NCBI RefSeq assembly: GCF_019029495.1
Contig: NZ_JAERQM010000006.1
Span: 139,115 to 203,114, forward strand
Source: Falsiroseomonas oleicola
GTDB lineage: Bacteria; Pseudomonadota; Alphaproteobacteria; Acetobacterales; Acetobacteraceae
Length of the DNA: 64,000 nt
Direction: 5' to 3'
The position numbers were made by a program, and so were the translations under genes. The notes beneath the pieces were generated by a model that did not search any database, had not been told where the DNA came from, and saw only the letters and a program-made list of their open reading frames with translations. This document shows, piece by piece, positions 61,129 through 64,000 of this stretch (position 1 is its first letter; each line of letters opens with the position of its first letter).

Positions 61129-63297
61129 ATGCAGGACGACGCCGAAGCGACGAAACCCGAGCCCCCGACCCCCGAGGCCATCCGCGCCCGCGCCGACGCG
61201 CTGCGTGACGCGAAGCGATGGGCGGAGGCCGAGGCCGCCTATCGCGACTACCTCGCCTTGCGCCCGCGCCACTGGCAGATCCATGTCCAGCTCGGCCATA
61301 CCCGCAAGGAACAGGGCGACCCGGACGAAGCCCTGGAGCATTACCGGCACGCCGCCCTGCTGGCACCCGACGATCCCGACCCGATGCTCCAGGCCGGCCA
61401 TGTGCTGCGCAACCTGGGCCGGGGTGGGGAGGCCGCCGTGGCGCTGGCCCGTGCCCTGGCCCTGGCGCCACACAGCGCCGACCTGCGCCATGTCGTGGCG
61501 CTGATGCGCCACCGCACCCTGCCCGCGCCGGATGGTCCCATGCTGGCGCCGGCCCCGCGCCCGACCGGCACGCCGGTGCAGCTCGCCTTCGATGTCACCG
61601 ACCTGCTGGACTATCTGCGCGCCGCCCGCACCCCCACCGGCATCCAGCGCGTGCAGATGGGCATCCTCGGCGCCCTGCTGGCCAGCCCGGCCCGCCCGGC
61701 GGATGTGATCCTGGTTGGCTTCGAGGGTTCCACCTGGCGCTGGTGGCATGTGGAGGAAGCCGCCTTCCGCCGCGTCCTGACCCTGTCGCGGCTGGGGGGG
61801 CGGGAGGATGATCCGGCCTGGCAGGCCGCCATCGCCGCCCTGGTCACCCCCGATGCCCGGCCGGATGCGCCGATCGTCGCGGGCTGCACCCTGTGCTCGC
61901 TGGGCAATGCCTGGGGGGTGCAGGAGTATTTCCGCGGCCTGCGCCGGCTGCGCGCCGCGACGCCGCTGCGCTACGTCGCCTTCGTGCATGACTGCGTGCC
62001 GCTGGCCATGCCGGAACACTGCCTGGACCTGACCGTGCGGCTCTATGCCCGCTGGTTCGCCGCGCTGTCGCTGCATGCGGATGGCATCCTGGCCAATTCG
62101 CAGGCGACCATCGGCGACCATGCCCGCTTCGCCGCGCCGCTCGGCCCGGTGGCGCCGGCGGGGCTGATCCGGCTGGCGGCCGAATCCGGTGCCTCCCCCC
62201 AGGCGGCGGCCCAGGCGGCGGCCGCCCTGCCCCATCCGCGCCCCGACGAGCGCTTCGTGCTGTTCGTCGCCACGCTGGAATCGCGCAAGAACCACCTGAT
62301 GGTTTTCCAGGCCTGGCTGGAGCTGATCCGCCAGCTCGGCGCCGCCAATGTCCCGCGCCTGATCTGCGTCGGCCGCCCCGGCTGGCGGGCGGAGGCGGCG
62401 CTGGCGTTGCTGGAGGGCTCGCCCGATCTGCGGCGCAAGATCTCGGTGGTCTCGGGCGTGTCCGACCTTGCCCTGGCGGGGCTGTATGGGCGCTGCCTGT
62501 TCACCGTCTACAACTCCTTCCATGAGGGCTGGGGCCTGCCGGTCAGCGAGAGCCTGGCGGCCGGCAAGCTGGCCCTGGTACCGGCGCATTCCGGATTGCT
62601 GGAGGCCGGCGCGCCCGGCGCCCTGTTCTTCGCCCCCGGCGACATGCCCGACCTGGTGGCGAAGCTGGAGATGCTGCTGACCGACCGGGCGCAGCGCGAG
62701 CTCCTGGAATCCCGCATCGACCGCGCCGGCGCCCGCCGCGACTGGCCCGATGCGGCGCGGGAGGTTCTGGCAGCACTGACCAGCCCCGCCGAGGCGCCCC
62801 AGGCACCGCCCTTTCTGCCGCTCGGCCGCCACCTGCCGATGGGCTGGCGCGGCGAGGGCCTGCCCTCCCGCGACATGGCCTGGGCCGAGCGAGTGCGGGA
62901 GGGGCTGGCCTGGTGGTGGCAGGAGGACTGGGGCGTCTGGATGCGCGACGGCGTCGCCACCCTCGCTCTGCCCGCCGACCAGCCGGAGGGCACGCCGATG
63001 CGCCTGGTTCTGGAACTGCGCGGCCCGCCCGCCCCGCTGGCCCTGCGGCTGCGCGCCCGGGGCCGGCGCGTGGAGGCCTGGCGCGGCGTGACGCTCGCGC
63101 CCGGGGAGACGCTGCGCTGCGTGCTGCGGGCGGAGGCCGGACCCGGCGGCATCGCGGTCGACCTCGACAATGGCGATGGCGTGCCGCTCGGCGACCGTTT
63201 CAAGCGGATCGTCGGCGCCGGGCTCACCGGCGTGATGCTCTGCCGGGAGGATGACCTGGCCGCTCGTCTATCCGCCTTGGAGCGGGCCGAGGGCTGA
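61129..63297 (+). CDS. TPR-glycosyltransferase fusion protein
   Basis: A 722-residue protein. TPR repeats lie at about 15-125 (WAEAEAAYRDYLALRPRHWQIHVQLGHTRKEQGDPDEALEHYRHAALLAPDD). A GT4-like domain spans about 150-550: TPTGIQRVQMGIL, VAFVHDCVPLAMPEHC, ILANSQATIGDHAR, FVLFVATLESRKNHLMVFQAW and the donor motif NSFHEGWGLPVSESLAAGKLALV. A ~150-residue C-terminal domain follows. It is divergent from the other glycosyltransferase-like gene, so the two may share a surface-glycan pathway. Confidence 0.85.
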   Translation: MQDDAEATKPEPPTPEAIRARADALRDAKRWAEAEAAYRDYLALRPRHWQIHVQLGHTRKEQGDPDEALEHYRHAALLAPDDPDPMLQAGHVLRNLGRGGEAAVALARALALAPHSADLRHVVALMRHRTLPAPDGPMLAPAPRPTGTPVQLAFDVTDLLDYLRAARTPTGIQRVQMGILGALLASPARPADVILVGFEGSTWRWWHVEEAAFRRVLTLSRLGGREDDPAWQAAIAALVTPDARPDAPIVAGCTLCSLGNAWGVQEYFRGLRRLRAATPLRYVAFVHDCVPLAMPEHCLDLTVRLYARWFAALSLHADGILANSQATIGDHARFAAPLGPVAPAGLIRLAAESGASPQAAAQAAAALPHPRPDERFVLFVATLESRKNHLMVFQAWLELIRQLGAANVPRLICVGRPGWRAEAALALLEGSPDLRRKISVVSGVSDLALAGLYGRCLFTVYNSFHEGWGLPVSESLAAGKLALVPAHSGLLEAGAPGALFFAPGDMPDLVAKLEMLLTDRAQRELLESRIDRAGARRDWPDAAREVLAALTSPAEAPQAPPFLPLGRHLPMGWRGEGLPSRDMAWAERVREGLAWWWQEDWGVWMRDGVATLALPADQPEGTPMRLVLELRGPPAPLALRLRARGRRVEAWRGVTLAPGETLRCVLRAEAGPGGIAVDLDNGDGVPLGDRFKRIVGAGLTGVMLCREDDLAARLSALERAEG

Positions 63298-63312
63298 GGA
63301 TCGGGAGGCGCG

Positions 63313-63329
63313 TGCGGGGCGTCCCCGCA
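63313..63329 (+). terminator. Hairpin after the TPR-glycosyltransferase gene
   Basis: TGCGGGG-CGT-CCCCGCA is a perfect 7-bp GC stem 15 nt after the stop; CCTATTCT follows instead of a clear U-tract. Confidence 0.5.
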
Positions 63330-63349
63330 TGGCCTATTCTGCACCGCGA

Positions 63350-63366
63350 ATCGGCAAAATGCCGAT
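63350..63366. promoter_or_regulatory. Perfect palindrome abutting a start codon
   Basis: ATCGGCA-AAA-TGCCGAT ends exactly at the base before ATG 63367. As DNA it could be an operator; as RNA it would form a hairpin over the ribosome-binding region, where no Shine-Dalgarno is visible. Confidence 0.5.
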
Positions 63367-64000
63367 ATGTCGCCAGGCTTCACGGCATTTCACCCTCGGC
63401 GAAAGGGTTCCTCCATCACGCGCGACCGGCAGCCCCTCGCGGCGCGACCAGGCGCCCACCGCCCCGGCCGCGCCGCCCTGCTGGGCGGGACGCTGGCGAT
63501 AGGGCTTGCCTGGACCGGCGCGGCCTGGTTTGCGCAGCAGCGGCAGGACGCTGCTGCGGAAGCGGCGCTGGCCAGCGCCAGCCATGCGCTGGAGGCGGGG
63601 CGACGCCTGATCGCCCCACCGCTGGAGGCCGCCGCGACCGCGCTGGAGGCCGCCGCCCAGCGCCCGCCGGATGCCGCCATGGCGCAGGCCCTGGCCGGAC
63701 GGCTCGGCCGGGATGGCGTGCAGTTCGGCGCGTTCACCGATGCGGCCGGGCGCATCCTCTGGGCCAGCCATGCCTCGCTGGTTGGCCAATCCCTGGCCGG
63801 GCAGGACATCTTCGGCCAGCAACGCGCTGGCACGCCCGCGCCCCTGCTCAGCCCCGCATTGCTGGCCCTGCCCGGCGGCCCGCGCAGCCTGCTGGCGAGC
63901 CGCGCTCTGGCCGATGCGCGCGGGCAGTTCGCCGGCATCGCCGTGGTGGCGATCGATCCGCGCCGGCTGGACCAGGCCCTGGCCGATGCGGCGCCGCTGC
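63367..64000 (+). CDS. Membrane-anchored sensor protein, N-terminal part (truncated by window end)
   Basis: 211 codons of an open frame that leaves the window. A basic, Pro-rich N-terminus precedes one membrane helix (ALLGGTLAIGLAWTGAAWFAQQ, about residues 39-60). An Ala-rich helical linker and an extracytoplasmic domain follow with FGAFTDAAGRILWASHASLVGQSLAGQDIF and AGIAVVAIDPRRLDQAL, a PAS/Cache-like sensor pattern. Such N-termini belong to histidine kinases or diguanylate cyclases; the output domain is not visible. ATG 63367 is the first in frame, but a later start is possible. Confidence 0.6.
   Translation, partial: MSPGFTAFHPRRKGSSITRDRQPLAARPGAHRPGRAALLGGTLAIGLAWTGAAWFAQQRQDAAAEAALASASHALEAGRRLIAPPLEAAATALEAAAQRPPDAAMAQALAGRLGRDGVQFGAFTDAAGRILWASHASLVGQSLAGQDIFGQQRAGTPAPLLSPALLALPGGPRSLLASRALADARGQFAGIAVVAIDPRRLDQALADAAPL

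Noticed and set aside
1-64000. tRNA, rRNA or riboswitch
   Set aside because: No tRNA-like CCA-ended cloverleaf or known riboswitch consensus was recognised by eye; a covariance-model scan would be needed to exclude small RNAs.

Overview
The window is high-GC, densely packed chromosomal DNA with about 52 protein genes, short spacers and many ATGA/TGATG/GTGA start-stop overlaps. No rRNA, tRNA, CRISPR array, transposase or phage gene was seen. The content (TRAP receptors, Bug/TctC-type solute receptors with twin-arginine leaders, several ABC receptors without permeases, AtzG/E/H-type amidase genes, D-aminoacylase, NdvA-like exporter) suggests an alphaproteobacterium, most likely a Roseomonas-like member of the Acetobacteraceae. 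That assignment is inferred from gene style, not from a marker gene.

Layout. 1-2741 (-): TRAP transporter with two tandem, closely related DctP receptors. 2820-3086 (-): small HicA-like gene behind a perfect FNR/FixK box. 3166-5185 (-): peptide receptor and CBS-pair protein. 5326-7092 (-): NdvA-like glucan exporter. 7264-9314 (+): two Bug receptors. 9421-11151 (-): large Ala-rich protein with a double-glycine-type leader. 11452-13761 (-): MlrC-like M81 protein and a zinc metallopeptidase. 13854-15787 (-): response regulator plus histidine kinase whose N-terminus carries all seven ethylene/copper-site residues of plant ETR1. 15917-17861 (-): atzG-atzE-atzH. 17990-18835 (+): universal stress protein behind an FNR-like box. 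18849-20389 (-): MFS and VOC proteins. 20479-25400 (+): TetR regulator and an RND pump. 25404-29642: D-aminoacylase, peptide receptor and SelD-associated-type FAD oxidoreductase. 29620-36398 (-): nitrogen-type catabolic operon with its GntR regulator. 36506-38926 (+): secreted S8 protease with P-domain and RTX repeats. 38933-40883 (-): amino-acid receptor and DUF4189 protein. 41171-46291 (+): AdhC, two flavoproteins and an FMN hydroxyacid oxidase. 46450-49329 (+): BcsB-like protein and sulfotransferase. 49375-52450 (-): RecQ, two small genes in a visibly lower-GC patch, and an OmpA-like lipoprotein. 52576-54864 (+): unknown gene and FAD monooxygenase. 54960-59393 (+): ugpB-A-E-C behind a Pho box. 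59489-63297: two divergent glycosyltransferase-type genes. 63367-end: truncated membrane sensor.

The most coherent new-looking unit is 29620-36398. A GntR regulator precedes an allophanate hydrolase split into two overlapping genes, a NitT/TauT-type ABC importer, a PuuE-like deacetylase and a hydantoin/allantoin-racemase-like protein that lacks its second catalytic Cys. The operon starts behind a near-consensus sigma-54 (-24/-12) element, as expected for a nitrogen-scavenging pathway. Its substrate is unknown. Other points of note are the ethylene-receptor-like kinase, the double-glycine-leader protein, the FNR/FixK boxes and the Pho box with an intra-operon terminator in ugp.
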